Assembly (NCBI GenBank): GCA_028287345.1
Contig: JAQBPV010000100.1
Location: 1-40,641, forward strand
Reading direction: 5' to 3'
DNA: 40,641 nucleotides
DNA from: Gemmatimonadota bacterium
Lineage (GTDB): Bacteria > Gemmatimonadota > Gemmatimonadetes > Gemmatimonadales > Gemmatimonadaceae
Shown here: piece after piece, positions 32,962 to 40,641 of the stretch
Numbering within the stretch: position 1 is the stretch's first letter
Layout: every line of letters starts with the position of its first letter
Position numbers and translations under genes: made by a program
The notes under the pieces: generated by a model
Told to the model about the DNA's origin: nothing
Seen by the model: the letters and a program-made list of their open reading frames with translations, nothing else
Database searches by the model: none

Positions 32962-34110
32962 ATGTCACGACGCACCACGGACACTCCGCCGCTGGATAGC
33001 GCGGCCAGCCTCACCCCTCCGCCCAACCCGACTATCGGCCGCGACGCGCTCCAAGCGACCACAACGGGAACTCGGCGGTTCATCGCGCGCATCGCCAATC
33101 GGGACGAGGAATTTGCCCGTCACTTTCCGCGAAAACTCACGGTCAGTGCGCTGGGCATCGGCTCGTATCTGGGCGACTGCACCGACGCCGAGGACGAGTT
33201 ATATCGGCTGAGTGTCCATGCGGCCATCAACTCCGGCGTCAACGTCATCGACACGGCGAGCAACTACCGCTGCCAGCGATCGGAGCGCGTGGTGGGGCAA
33301 GCCATTGTCGAGGCAATCGCGGCCGGGGAAGTTCGCCGCGATGAGTTGGTGGTGTGCACCAAGGGCGGGTACGTCGCGCTGGATGGCGAGCCGCCGGCAT
33401 CGCGGGAAGCATACGAGCAGTGGCTCGAGAAGGAGCTCTTCGCGCCGGGGATTCTCACCCCGGACGACCTGGTTCGCGGCGGCCATTCAATCGCGCCGAA
33501 ATTCCTCGCCCACCAGCTGGCGCAGAGCCGAGCGAACCTCGGCCTCGACACCATCGACGTCTATTATCTGCACAATCCGGAAGAGCAACTTCTGATGCTG
33601 GACCGGCAGACGTTCATGGCGAAGATGCGCGCTGCGTTTGCGCTGCTCGAGGAGCGGGCGGAGCGTGGCGAGATCGCGGGCTACGGATGCGCGACCTGGC
33701 TGGGGCTTCGCGTGCCGCCGGACCACAAGCAGCACCTGACGCTCGCGGAGCTGATGGCGATCGCGCGAGAGGTGGGGGGGACGACTCATCACTTCCGAGC
33801 CGTGCAGTTGCCGGTGAGCCTGGCGATGCCGGAGGCGGCGCGACTGCCGACGCAGCCGCTCGGCCGGAAGCTGGTTCCGCTGCTCGAAGCGGCGGATGCG
33901 CTGGGGCTTGGCGTGGTAGCGAGCGCGCCGCTGATGCAGGGGCGGCTGTCGGTGGGGCTGCCGCCGGCGATGACCGAGCTCTTTCCGGCGTGTACGTCGG
34001 ATGCGCAGCGGGCGCTTCGTTTTGCGTCGTCGTTGCCAGGCGTTGCGACGGTTCTAGCGGGGATGCGGAGCGTCGCGCATGTGCAGGAGAATCTCGCGGC
34101 CTGGAGCTAG
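32962..34110 (+). CDS. Aldo/keto reductase
   Basis: This 382-residue NAD(P)H-dependent oxidoreductase of the AKR family has the catalytic tetrad Asp and Tyr in IDTASNY (near 96), Lys in CTKGGY (near 134) and His in YYLHNP (near 204). It is longer than typical AKRs (about 300) because of a 45-residue polar N-terminus (MSRRTTDTPPLDS onward) and an insert around residues 140-170. The C-terminal region keeps SLPGVATVLAGMRS, the usual cofactor-binding end. ATG 32962 is taken as start; the frame opens earlier at 32884. The substrate is unknown. It is convergent with the NHL-repeat gene. Confidence 0.9.
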   Translation: MSRRTTDTPPLDSAASLTPPPNPTIGRDALQATTTGTRRFIARIANRDEEFARHFPRKLTVSALGIGSYLGDCTDAEDELYRLSVHAAINSGVNVIDTASNYRCQRSERVVGQAIVEAIAAGEVRRDELVVCTKGGYVALDGEPPASREAYEQWLEKELFAPGILTPDDLVRGGHSIAPKFLAHQLAQSRANLGLDTIDVYYLHNPEEQLLMLDRQTFMAKMRAAFALLEERAERGEIAGYGCATWLGLRVPPDHKQHLTLAELMAIAREVGGTTHHFRAVQLPVSLAMPEAARLPTQPLGRKLVPLLEAADALGLGVVASAPLMQGRLSVGLPPAMTELFPACTSDAQRALRFASSLPGVATVLAGMRSVAHVQENLAAWS

Positions 34111-34147
34111 AAAACCGGGGCGCTCACTTCGTTCGCTCACGAGGCGC

Positions 34148-34162
34148 TGGCGCTGCGCGCCA
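34148..34162. terminator. Hairpin in the convergent intergenic region
   Basis: TGGCGC (34148-34153) pairs with GCGCCA (34157-34162) between the converging stops at 34110 and 34189. It adjoins the near-palindromic GCTCACTTCGTTCGCTCAC at 34113-34131, a low-complexity motif common in intergenic DNA of GC-rich bacteria. It is a possible weak bidirectional terminator or repeat element. Confidence 0.35.
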
Positions 34163-34188
34163 AGCCCATGGGCGATCGCTTTGCTCGC

Positions 34189-35637
34189 TTAGGGCAACTG
34201 CCTCTCAAAATCGAGAGGGAGATCGCCGATAGATCCGGTTCGGCGATCGACAACGGCTATGCGATGCCGATTGGTGTCCGCGACATAGACGAGCTCCTCG
34301 GTGATCGTGAGACCGGATGACTCGCTAAAACCACGCAGCCAGGTTTCTGAGGTCTTGCGTAAGCGGTCGATCCACTTGAGGGCGCCGTTGTACGAATCGG
34401 CGACCAGCAACCGCCCGTCGGACGCCATCGCGATACCCTGCGGGTGCTGGAGGCGAACGTCGTCACCGGTGCCGTCGGCGTCACCGAAGTCGAACAAGTC
34501 CGTTCCCACGATCGTCCGCACTCGGCCAGCGGGGTCGCGATCGGCGGTGCGGACGGCGCTCGACTCGCTGTCGGTGAAGCACAGCACGTCCCCCGCGAGA
34601 CAGATGCCCATCGGCTGCGCGAGTGCCGCCTCGGCATGCTTGCCGTCGTGCAGCTCCTCTGCGCCGCTGCCGCTGTGGACGACAGCGAGGCTCGTCGCGA
34701 GGTCCACTGCCACTATCTGATGCAGGCCGGCCATGGCCACGAACAGCGTTCGGTCGTCGAGCGCGAGATCCCACGGGGAGCTCATGGCTCCAGCGTCGAG
34801 ATCTTCCATCGTATGTGCCTGACGTCCGATGCCAGCAATCGTTCGCACCTCGCCCGTGTCGATCGAAGCGGCACGGATGGAGTGATTTCCCGCGTCGGCG
34901 ATGAAGAGCGTGTCGCCGGAGAAGGCGAGGCCCTGCGGGTTGGTGAAGCGAGGTGAGCTACCGTCGCGGTAGCCAGGAGCGTCGCCGCCCAAAGCGCGGT
35001 CCACCTGCATTCGTGTTCCTGCTTCATCGAGCGTGCCGACGAGGATACGGTGATGACCGCTGTCGGCGACGGCGATGCGTCGTCCGTCGACGGCGATCTT
35101 GCCCGGAAATGCCAAGTCTGTTTGCTCGACGGTGGATGGGTCAGGGGCGAAGTGCATACGGCCGGAGCGGAGGGTGCCGGCCGTTCGCGCTTCGCCAAGG
35201 ACGCGATCGATGAACGGGAAGAGTTCGGCAGCCACGTACTCGCCAGCACGCACGCCGATTACGTATCCGCGTGGATCGACAGCGACGAGCGTGGGCCACG
35301 CGTTGACGGCGTATGAGCGCCACACGCGAAACTGCCGGTCGTTCAATGTGGGATGGACGGCTCCCAGACGGATGGATGCATCGCGGATGTGCGCGCTGTC
35401 GCGTTCACCGGTGAACTTTCCGCTGTGCACGCCAACGACTTCGACCTCGTCAGGATATCTCTCTTTCAACTCCCGCAACTGCGGGAGTACATGGATGCAG
35501 TTGATTCAGCCGTAGGTCCAGAAGTCGAGCAGCAACAGTTTGCCGCGAAAGTCGGCAAGACGCAGGCGGCGCCCACCGGTATGAATCCAATCGGGTGTAT
35601 CGGGAAAATCGGGAGCGCGTACGGAGGGGCTATCCAT
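34189..35637 (-). CDS. Candidate selenoprotein: thioredoxin-fold and NHL-repeat protein (NHLRC2-like) with in-frame TGA
   Basis: Two minus-strand frames (35637 to 35509, and 35505 to 34189) join in the same frame through one TGA at 35506-35508, giving 482 residues. The first part ends LLLLDFWTYG, and the second resumes INCIHVLPQLRELKERYP. The NHLRC2 family has FWTYGCINCxHVLP here, so TGA replaces exactly the first Cys of the redox CxxC (residue 44), leaving Cys47. A hairpin follows at SECIS-like distance. The rest is intact: thioredoxin domain with VHSGKFTGERD and AWPTLVAVDPRG (to about 130), then six-bladed NHL propeller with SGHHRILV, NPQGLAFSGDTLFIADAGNH and ADSYNGALKWID. ATG 35637 is the likely start. 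Read-through as selenocysteine is inference; a nonsense mutation is the alternative. Confidence 0.75.
35469..35488 (-). promoter_or_regulatory. SECIS-like hairpin downstream of the in-frame TGA
   Basis: On the minus strand ACTCCCGC pairs with GCGGGAGT (8 bp) around the loop AGTT. The stem starts 17 bases, and the loop 25 bases, after the TGA at 35506-35508. Bacterial SECIS elements have a small apical loop with an early G, roughly 16-37 bases from the UGA; this one fits, with G at loop position 2. It lies within coding sequence, as bacterial SECIS elements do. Confidence 0.6.
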
Positions 35638-35741
35638 TGAGGACTCGCGCCAGCGAGAATACTCGAGTAGGCAGCATTTCAGCAGGGCGACTCGACGTCG
35701 CGAAACCCGCGCCAGCTCGCGCACACATCGAGGAGAGAACG

Positions 35742-36023
35742 ATGACCAAGCAGTGCAAGCACCTCAATCACGTCCTCACGGAAACGCCGAACACTCCCAA
35801 TGGCTGCGAAGAATGTCTCGCCATGGGCGGGCAGTGGGTGCACCTGCGGCTCTGCCTCGAGTGCGGGCATGTCGGGTGCTGCGACGATTCGCCGAACAAG
35901 CACGCGACCAAGCACTTTCACGCGACGAAGCATCCGGTCATCCGGAGCTTCGAGCCAGGTGAAGACTGGGGATGGTGCTACGTCGATGATCTGTTCATCG
36001 AGCCGGCGCCGCAGCCGTCGTGA
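35742..36023 (+). CDS. UBP-type zinc-finger protein
   Basis: This 93-residue protein is almost entirely one UBP-type zinc finger (ZnF_UBP), the fold that recognises free ubiquitin C-termini in eukaryotes. The zinc ligands are CKHLNH, CEEC, CLECGHVGCCDDSPNKHATKH and HPVIRSFEPGEDWGWCY. Bacteria with such proteins mostly lack ubiquitin, so the target is unknown, possibly a diglycine-ended sulfur carrier. GGAGAG stands at good spacing before ATG 35742. Its stop overlaps the GTG start of the hydrolase that follows (GTGA), so the pair is translationally coupled; small UBP zinc fingers next to hydrolases are a pattern worth noting. Confidence 0.93.
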   Translation: MTKQCKHLNHVLTETPNTPNGCEECLAMGGQWVHLRLCLECGHVGCCDDSPNKHATKHFHATKHPVIRSFEPGEDWGWCYVDDLFIEPAPQPS

Positions 36024-37048
36024 CGGACGACGCTTCGGGAAGTTCACACGTGCCGCCGGTGCGGCCACCGCACCATGCGCCCGACGGCAAGTTCCGGAAT
36101 CCGTGGCCAGACAGCGAACCACGCGGTTTCACGGACATGATACGTTGGATGCGAGAGCGCAGAGGCCATCCTCGCGCACCCACGCCGGCGCGAGGATCGT
36201 TTCCCACGGCGACGCCGGTGGTCGCGCGGCCACGTGCGAGCGTCGGTGAGCACACGGCGACGTGGATCGGGCACTCCACGATCCTGCTGCAGTCGGCCGG
36301 GCTGAACATCATCACCGATCCGGTGTTCAGCGGGCGCGCATTTCCCGTCCAGTGGCTCGGTCCACGGCGCGTGATGCCTCCCGCGATGGACATCGACGCG
36401 CTACCGCCGCTGGACATCGTGCTCCTGTCGCACACCCACTACGACCATCTCGACAAAGCCGCGGTGAAGCGGCTGGCGCGAGCACATCCACTCGCGACAT
36501 GGGTCATGCCTCTCGGCGTTGGCACGTACGTGCGAGGCTGGGGGGTGCAAGAGGTCGTCGAGCTGGATTGGTGGCAGGAGACGGAAGTCAAAGGGCTTCG
36601 CGTCACCGCCACGCCGGCGCGACACTTCAGTGCGCGTCGACTCGGTGACCGGAACAAGAGCCTCTGGTGCGGATTCGCACTCGCGATCGGCGAGCGCCGA
36701 GCGTACTTCGCCGGCGACACAGCGTACCATCCCGAGTTTGCTGCCATCGGCAAACGATGCGGTCCGTTCGACTTCGTGATGATGCCGATTGGCGCGTACG
36801 ATCCGCGCTGGTTCATGCATGTCGTCCATGTGGACCCTGAGGAGGCCGTGCGAGCGTACACGGACCTGGTCGCGCCGCACGCGGGAGCACCTTTACCGTT
36901 GATGCTCGGCATTCACTGGGGAACGTTCCGACTCACCGATGAGCCGATGGAGGAACCTCCCGCTCGGACGCGTGCGCAATGGCGCGAGCGGGGGCTGGAC
37001 GACGATCAGCTGTGGGTTGCCAGGTTTGGGGAAACGCGAAGCTGGTGA
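36020..37048 (+). CDS. Metallo-beta-lactamase-fold hydrolase, NAPE-PLD-like
   Basis: This 342-residue MBL-fold hydrolase starts at GTG 36020, overlapping the UBP gene. The metal-binding motif is SHTHYDHLD (near 137-145); further ligands are in ATPARHFSAR (His), YFAGDTAYHPEF (Asp) and LGIHWGTFRLTDEP (His). The overall pattern (ATWIGHSTILLQSAGLNIITDPVF, FDFVMMPIGAYDPRWFM) matches the NAPE-hydrolysing phospholipase D and RomA-like group of the family. Substrate could be a phospholipid or another phosphodiester or lactone; it is not shown by the sequence. The first 70 residues are Pro/Arg-rich. It precedes the thr leader. Confidence 0.92.
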   Translation: MTDDASGSSHVPPVRPPHHAPDGKFRNPWPDSEPRGFTDMIRWMRERRGHPRAPTPARGSFPTATPVVARPRASVGEHTATWIGHSTILLQSAGLNIITDPVFSGRAFPVQWLGPRRVMPPAMDIDALPPLDIVLLSHTHYDHLDKAAVKRLARAHPLATWVMPLGVGTYVRGWGVQEVVELDWWQETEVKGLRVTATPARHFSARRLGDRNKSLWCGFALAIGERRAYFAGDTAYHPEFAAIGKRCGPFDFVMMPIGAYDPRWFMHVVHVDPEEAVRAYTDLVAPHAGAPLPLMLGIHWGTFRLTDEPMEEPPARTRAQWRERGLDDDQLWVARFGETRSW

Positions 37049-37068
37049 CGCGCGGGGGTTGCCGTTCG

Positions 37069-37136
37069 TATAGCTTCTGAAGTGCGGGTGCTCGAGACGA
37101 CGTACACGCGGCCCTCTCCGGGGCCGCTATTTTTTT
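37069..37136 (+). promoter_or_regulatory. Probable attenuator leader of the thr operon
   Basis: A -10-like TATAGC (37069-37074) with TGAC near -35 is followed by GTG 37082, which opens a reading frame coding MRVLETTYTRPSPGPLFF. ACG ACG TAC ACG gives three Thr codons in four. Directly after comes an intrinsic terminator: GCGGCCC (37108-37114), loop TCTCCG, GGGCCGC (37121-37127), then TATTTTTTT. It ends 28 bases before thrA, too close for a separate promoter. A simple terminator for the upstream hydrolase is the alternative. Confidence 0.5.
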
Positions 37137-37164
37137 GTCGTACATCCTCAAGTCGATCCACTCA

Positions 37165-39693
37165 ATGCCGCCGTCCACCTCTCCCATCGTCGTGCACAAG
37201 TTCGGAGGCGCCGCGCTCGCCGACGCCGCCGCGATCAATAATGTCGCCGAGCTGCTCGGCGCTGATACAGTGGAGCAGCGGCGGATCGTCGTGACGTCGG
37301 CGCTTCAGGGGGTCACGAATCAGCTCGTGGCGGCAATCGGCCACGCGAACGACGGTGACGGCACAGCAGCCAAGACGATTGCCGAGCAGCTGCGTGAACG
37401 GCATCTGCACGTGGCGCGCGGCGTGGTGGGCGACGACGCCGTGGAAGTTCGCGATGCCTTGGTCCATCGTTTGGTGACAGCGAGCGATGTGCTGGACGAA
37501 CAGCTGAATGCACTCTCGAGGGATCAGCAGTCGGCGGCCTCCCTGGGCGATGCCATTCTTGCACACGGTGAGCGACAGGCAGCGCAGATCCTCGCTGTCG
37601 CGCTGCAGGCGCGAGGAATGCGGGCAATTGTCGTCGATGCGACGCAGCTGCTGATGACGGATGGTCGTCACGGCAACGCGGCGCCGGATCTCGCGCGCAC
37701 GGATGCGACGGCACCAGCGGTGATCAACGCGTCGTTCGAGCAGCACGACATGGTGATCGTGCCTGGCTTCATTGGCGCGGGCCATGAAGGCGCCGTGGTG
37801 ACGCTGGGGCGCGGCGGATCCGACCTCACGGCCGCTGTGCTGGCGCGGGCGCTCGAAGCACGCGAGGTGGTGCTGTGGAAGGACGTGCCAGGCGTGATGA
37901 CGGCGGATCCGCGCATCGTGCCAGAGGCGCGCGTCGTTCCGATGCTCGACGCGCGCGAGGCCTCGGAGTTGGCCTACTACGGTGCGAAGGTCCTGCATCC
38001 GCGCACGCTACTTCCCCTTCGCTCGGGAATGACACTGCGGCTACGTCCCTTCGGCGACTCGGATGCGGCGGGAACGACGATCACGGTTGGACGCGTCGCG
38101 CGCGGCGCACCGGTGCGGGCAATTTCCGGAATGTCGCAACAGGCACTCGTTGCCGTGAGCGGAACGGGCATGTTAGGCGTGCCTGGCGTGGCGGCGCGCG
38201 TGTTCGGCGCGCTCGCAGCGTCGCACATCTCGGTGTCGATGATCTCGCAGGCGTCGTCCGAACAGTCGATCTGCTTCACGGTTCCGTCGGACCGTGCGGA
38301 GGAGGTCGCAGAACTGCTCCGCGTTGCGTTCAGCGAGGAGCTCGAGCGTCGCGAAGTGGATGACATCATCGTGCGGTCCGGCCTGACTACTATCGCCGTA
38401 GTAGGTTCGGGAATGGCGCACACGCCGGGGATCGCGGCGCGCATCTTCGGTGCAGTCGCGGATGCTGGAGTGAACGTCGTCGCAATCGCGCAGGGTGCAT
38501 CAGAGCGGAACGTCTCCTTCGTCGTCGACGAAAATGAATCAGCGGCCGCGGTGCGTGCAGTGCACAGCGCCTTCCGGCTCGACAAAGTCGGTGGCGGGCG
38601 AGCGACGCGCCGAGCGGAGCCGATGGACATCATCATTCTCGGATTGGGGCGTGTGGCGCAGGAGCTCGTGACGCAGTTCGCCGCCGTGGCGCGACAGAAG
38701 GGTCGCGCCATGCGGATCGTCGGCCTCATCGATCGAACGGGCTACATCTATCAGCCGCGGGGATTGACGTCGCGGCAGCTGAGTGCTGCCGTGTTGCTGA
38801 AGCAGCAGGGCGGATCGCTCGAGAATTCGCCGCTGGGCAAGGCGGGGACGGCGCTCGAAGCGGTGAACTTCATGGCGGCGCATGCGCTCGTACATCCGGT
38901 GCTCGTGGATGTCGCGAGCGGCGACACCGCACCGGCATTGGCGAGCGCGGTCGCACATGGCATCGATCTCGTGCTGGCGAACAAGGTGCCGCTTGCCGCG
39001 TCGATGTCTGGGGCACGCAAGATCATGCAGGAAGCGCGCGCCAGTGGTCGTCGTGTGCTGCACGAAGCGACGGTCGGCGCTGGCCTGCCCGTGATCGACA
39101 CGCTGCAGCAACTGCACGCATCGGGTGACCGCGTGGACAGTGTAGACAGCTCGCCATCGGGCACGATGGGATTCCTGTTCAGCGAGATGGGTCGCGGACG
39201 CAAATTCTCCGACGCGGTGCGCGAAGCGATGTCGCGCGGCTATACCGAACCCGATCCGCGCGACGACCTGTGCGGACTCGATGTCGCGCGCAAAGGCATC
39301 ATCCTCGCGCGCATGCTCGGCTACACGGGCGAGATGGCCGACGTCAGTCTCGAATCGCTCGTACCGGCCGCGCTACAGGATGTGTCGCCGGAGGAATTTC
39401 TCGAGGCTCTGCCGACGCTCGATGCAGAATGGGAGCAGCGCATTTCCGACGCGCGCGCACGCGGCGAGGTGCTGCGGTATCGCGCCCGAGCGACGCGCGG
39501 CGGCGTGAAGGTCGGACTCGTGAGCGTGCCGGTGGGTAGCGCGCTCGCGTCGCTCGACGGAACGGACAACCTCTTCGTCTTCAGCACGGCGAGGTATCGC
39601 AATCGTCCGCTCGTTGTCTCCGGACCGGGCGCCGGCGTCGAAGTCACCGCAGCGGGCGTGCTCGGCGACGTCCTTCGTCTCACGGCAAAATGA
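37165..39693 (+). CDS. thrA: Bifunctional aspartate kinase / homoserine dehydrogenase I
   Basis: This 842-residue fusion enzyme catalyses the first and third steps from aspartate to homoserine. Domains: aspartate kinase (8-305, KFGG 12-15, GRGGSDLTAAVLARAL, KDVPGVMTADPR), two ACT domains (about 328-390 and 408-475) that bind the feedback effector, and homoserine dehydrogenase (488-842) with the NAD(P) loop GLGRVAQE (493-500), LANKVPL and VDSSPSGTMGFLFSEM. The usual KFGGTS of the kinase reads KFGGAA, which is unusual. ATG 37165 is chosen because homology begins there; the frame opens at 37135. It overlaps thrB by ATGA. Regulation by threonine is expected through the ACT domains and perhaps the leader. 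Confidence 0.96.
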   Translation: MPPSTSPIVVHKFGGAALADAAAINNVAELLGADTVEQRRIVVTSALQGVTNQLVAAIGHANDGDGTAAKTIAEQLRERHLHVARGVVGDDAVEVRDALVHRLVTASDVLDEQLNALSRDQQSAASLGDAILAHGERQAAQILAVALQARGMRAIVVDATQLLMTDGRHGNAAPDLARTDATAPAVINASFEQHDMVIVPGFIGAGHEGAVVTLGRGGSDLTAAVLARALEAREVVLWKDVPGVMTADPRIVPEARVVPMLDAREASELAYYGAKVLHPRTLLPLRSGMTLRLRPFGDSDAAGTTITVGRVARGAPVRAISGMSQQALVAVSGTGMLGVPGVAARVFGALAASHISVSMISQASSEQSICFTVPSDRAEEVAELLRVAFSEELERREVDDIIVRSGLTTIAVVGSGMAHTPGIAARIFGAVADAGVNVVAIAQGASERNVSFVVDENESAAAVRAVHSAFRLDKVGGGRATRRAEPMDIIILGLGRVAQELVTQFAAVARQKGRAMRIVGLIDRTGYIYQPRGLTSRQLSAAVLLKQQGGSLENSPLGKAGTALEAVNFMAAHALVHPVLVDVASGDTAPALASAVAHGIDLVLANKVPLAASMSGARKIMQEARASGRRVLHEATVGAGLPVIDTLQQLHASGDRVDSVDSSPSGTMGFLFSEMGRGRKFSDAVREAMSRGYTEPDPRDDLCGLDVARKGIILARMLGYTGEMADVSLESLVPAALQDVSPEEFLEALPTLDAEWEQRISDARARGEVLRYRARATRGGVKVGLVSVPVGSALASLDGTDNLFVFSTARYRNRPLVVSGPGAGVEVTAAGVLGDVLRLTAK

Positions 39694-40641
39694 CAGCGGC
39701 GAGCGGGCGGTACGTCGCAACGACGCCGGGTGGAATCGGCAACGTCGGACCGGGGCTCGACGTGCTCGGTTGCGCGATCGCCGGCGCGCGCGACGAGGTG
39801 ATTGCGGAGTGGAGCAGCGAGCCAGGCATCACGGTGCTGGATCCGGGGCACGCCGAACTCTCGCCGTCTCCTACGCGCCACACGTCTGCCATCGCCGCCG
39901 GCGCCGTGTTTCACTGGGCGCAGCGGCTGGGTGCAAAACCGGAGGGCGAAGGCATTGCGCTGACAGTGAAGAAAGGACTGCCCCTCTCGGGAGGCCAGGG
40001 TGGCAGCGCTGCTTCTGCGATAGCGGGTGCAGCAGCAGCCAACGCGTTGTTCGGCGGTATTCTCGACAACAACGCGCTGCTCGAATGTGGGTTGGTGGCG
40101 GAGGCGAAGGTGGCGGGTCGTCATCTGGACAACATTGCGCCGGCGCTGCTTGGTGGCATCACGCTCATTCGGTGCATCGATCCAATCGATGTGATCCGAC
40201 TTCCTGTTCCGACGGGGCTGCGGCTGGTGATCGCACATCCCGCGCAGCGGTTGTCGACGGCGATGGCTCGGCGCGCCCTTCCGCGCAGCGTGCCGCTGCA
40301 GACAGTGACGCATCAACTCGCGCAGGTGGCAGCGATGGTGGCGGCGTGCTACGTCAACGATCTTGCAATGTTCGGACGAGCGATCGATGACCGCATCGCA
40401 GAACCAGCGCGTGCATCGCTCATTCCGGGGTTCATCGATGCCAAGCGTGCTGCGATCGAGGCAGGCGCACTTGGCGCGTCGATCTCGGGTTCAGGACCAA
40501 CCGCGTTCGCGATCGCCGATGATTTCGATCGTGCGCAACAGATCGCCGCTGCCATGAGTGCATCATATGCTGGTCAGGGCATCGAGTGTACAACTACCGT
40601 CACCGAGATCGACATGGATGGAACCATCGTGAGGCCATTGT
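39690..40641 (+). CDS. thrB: Homoserine kinase, lacking at most its last codons
   Basis: This GHMP-family kinase phosphorylates homoserine, the fourth step of threonine synthesis. 317 codons are readable from ATG 39690 (ATGA overlap with the thrA stop) to the window end, close to the family's usual 300-320 residues, so perhaps only the stop codon is missing. The substrate-binding start is ATTPGGIGNVGPGLDVLG and the ATP-phosphate loop is LPLSGGQGGSAAS, where most homologues have GLGSSAAS. The C-terminal GHMP motif is ASISGSGPTAFAI, and the end, TEIDMDGTIVRPL, resembles other ThrB C-termini. It forms an operon with thrA; thrC is likely just beyond the window. Confidence 0.95.
   Translation, partial: MTAASGRYVATTPGGIGNVGPGLDVLGCAIAGARDEVIAEWSSEPGITVLDPGHAELSPSPTRHTSAIAAGAVFHWAQRLGAKPEGEGIALTVKKGLPLSGGQGGSAASAIAGAAAANALFGGILDNNALLECGLVAEAKVAGRHLDNIAPALLGGITLIRCIDPIDVIRLPVPTGLRLVIAHPAQRLSTAMARRALPRSVPLQTVTHQLAQVAAMVAACYVNDLAMFGRAIDDRIAEPARASLIPGFIDAKRAAIEAGALGASISGSGPTAFAIADDFDRAQQIAAAMSASYAGQGIECTTTVTEIDMDGTIVRPL

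Noticed and set aside
34189-35724. Reading the NHL region as two separate genes
   Set aside because: The second frame has no proper start codon or ribosome-binding site and would begin inside the thioredoxin motif; both parts together match one family protein.
37082-37294. The Thr-codon leader frame as a 70-residue gene
   Set aside because: It runs through the terminator into thrA in another frame; only its first codons fit a leader role.

Overview
The window is a dense, GC-rich chromosomal segment from a Gram-negative bacterium. It carries an outer-membrane barrel protein, lipoproteins and secreted periplasmic enzymes. Gene content and protein style (small gemmatimonad-like hypothetical proteins, PafA-type phosphatase, M28 peptidase, N-acetylglutamate route to arginine, fused ThrA) suggest Gemmatimonadota or a near relative. 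That placement is inference. I saw no tRNA or rRNA genes, no CRISPR array, no insertion sequence and no prophage.

Layout. 1-2.6 kb: start of ispG (minus strand), a small membrane protein, a cold-shock gene with a long leader, a small protein with an AT-hook-like tail transcribed from an AT-rich island, and an outer-membrane barrel protein. 2.6-9.3 kb: HrpB helicase, a zinc-ribbon protein overlapping a TrpF-family protein, a membrane diguanylate cyclase with a periplasmic sensor, a DUF411 protein and a DUF3108 protein. 9.3-16.1 kb: arginine biosynthesis, with argR and argG-argH on the minus strand and argC-argB-argD-acetyltransferase on the plus strand. ARG-box-like palindromes lie in front of both argG and argC. 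16.2-23.6 kb: PafA-like phosphatase, Smr-domain protein, M28 peptidase, Crp/Fnr regulator, MoeB-rhodanese fusion and an alpha/beta hydrolase. 23.6-26.3 kb: histone-H1-like protein, a decayed methyltransferase, a lipoprotein and a zinc-ribbon protein. 26.5-29.6 kb: second cold-shock gene, a stand-alone LigD-type polymerase domain, two small proteins and an NrtR-like regulator with matching palindromes upstream of itself and of its neighbour. 29.7-34.1 kb: GH3 glycosidase coupled to a YggX-like protein, a fatty-acid desaturase and an aldo/keto reductase. 34.2-37.0 kb: a thioredoxin/NHL-repeat protein interrupted by an in-frame TGA, a UBP zinc-finger protein and a metallo-beta-lactamase-fold hydrolase. 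37.1 kb to the end: thrA and thrB, preceded by a terminator that looks like an attenuator.

The most notable signal is at 34189-35637 (minus strand). Two open frames join in frame through one TGA, which falls exactly where the family has the first cysteine of its redox CxxC motif. A GC-rich hairpin with a small loop follows at the spacing expected of a bacterial SECIS element. I read this as a candidate selenoprotein with a UxxC active site. Other regulatory signals are a probable threonine attenuator before thrA, an intrinsic-terminator hairpin abutting the ligD-like gene, ARG boxes in the arginine cluster, and a shared ATTAGTnnCAAT motif around the NrtR-like gene.
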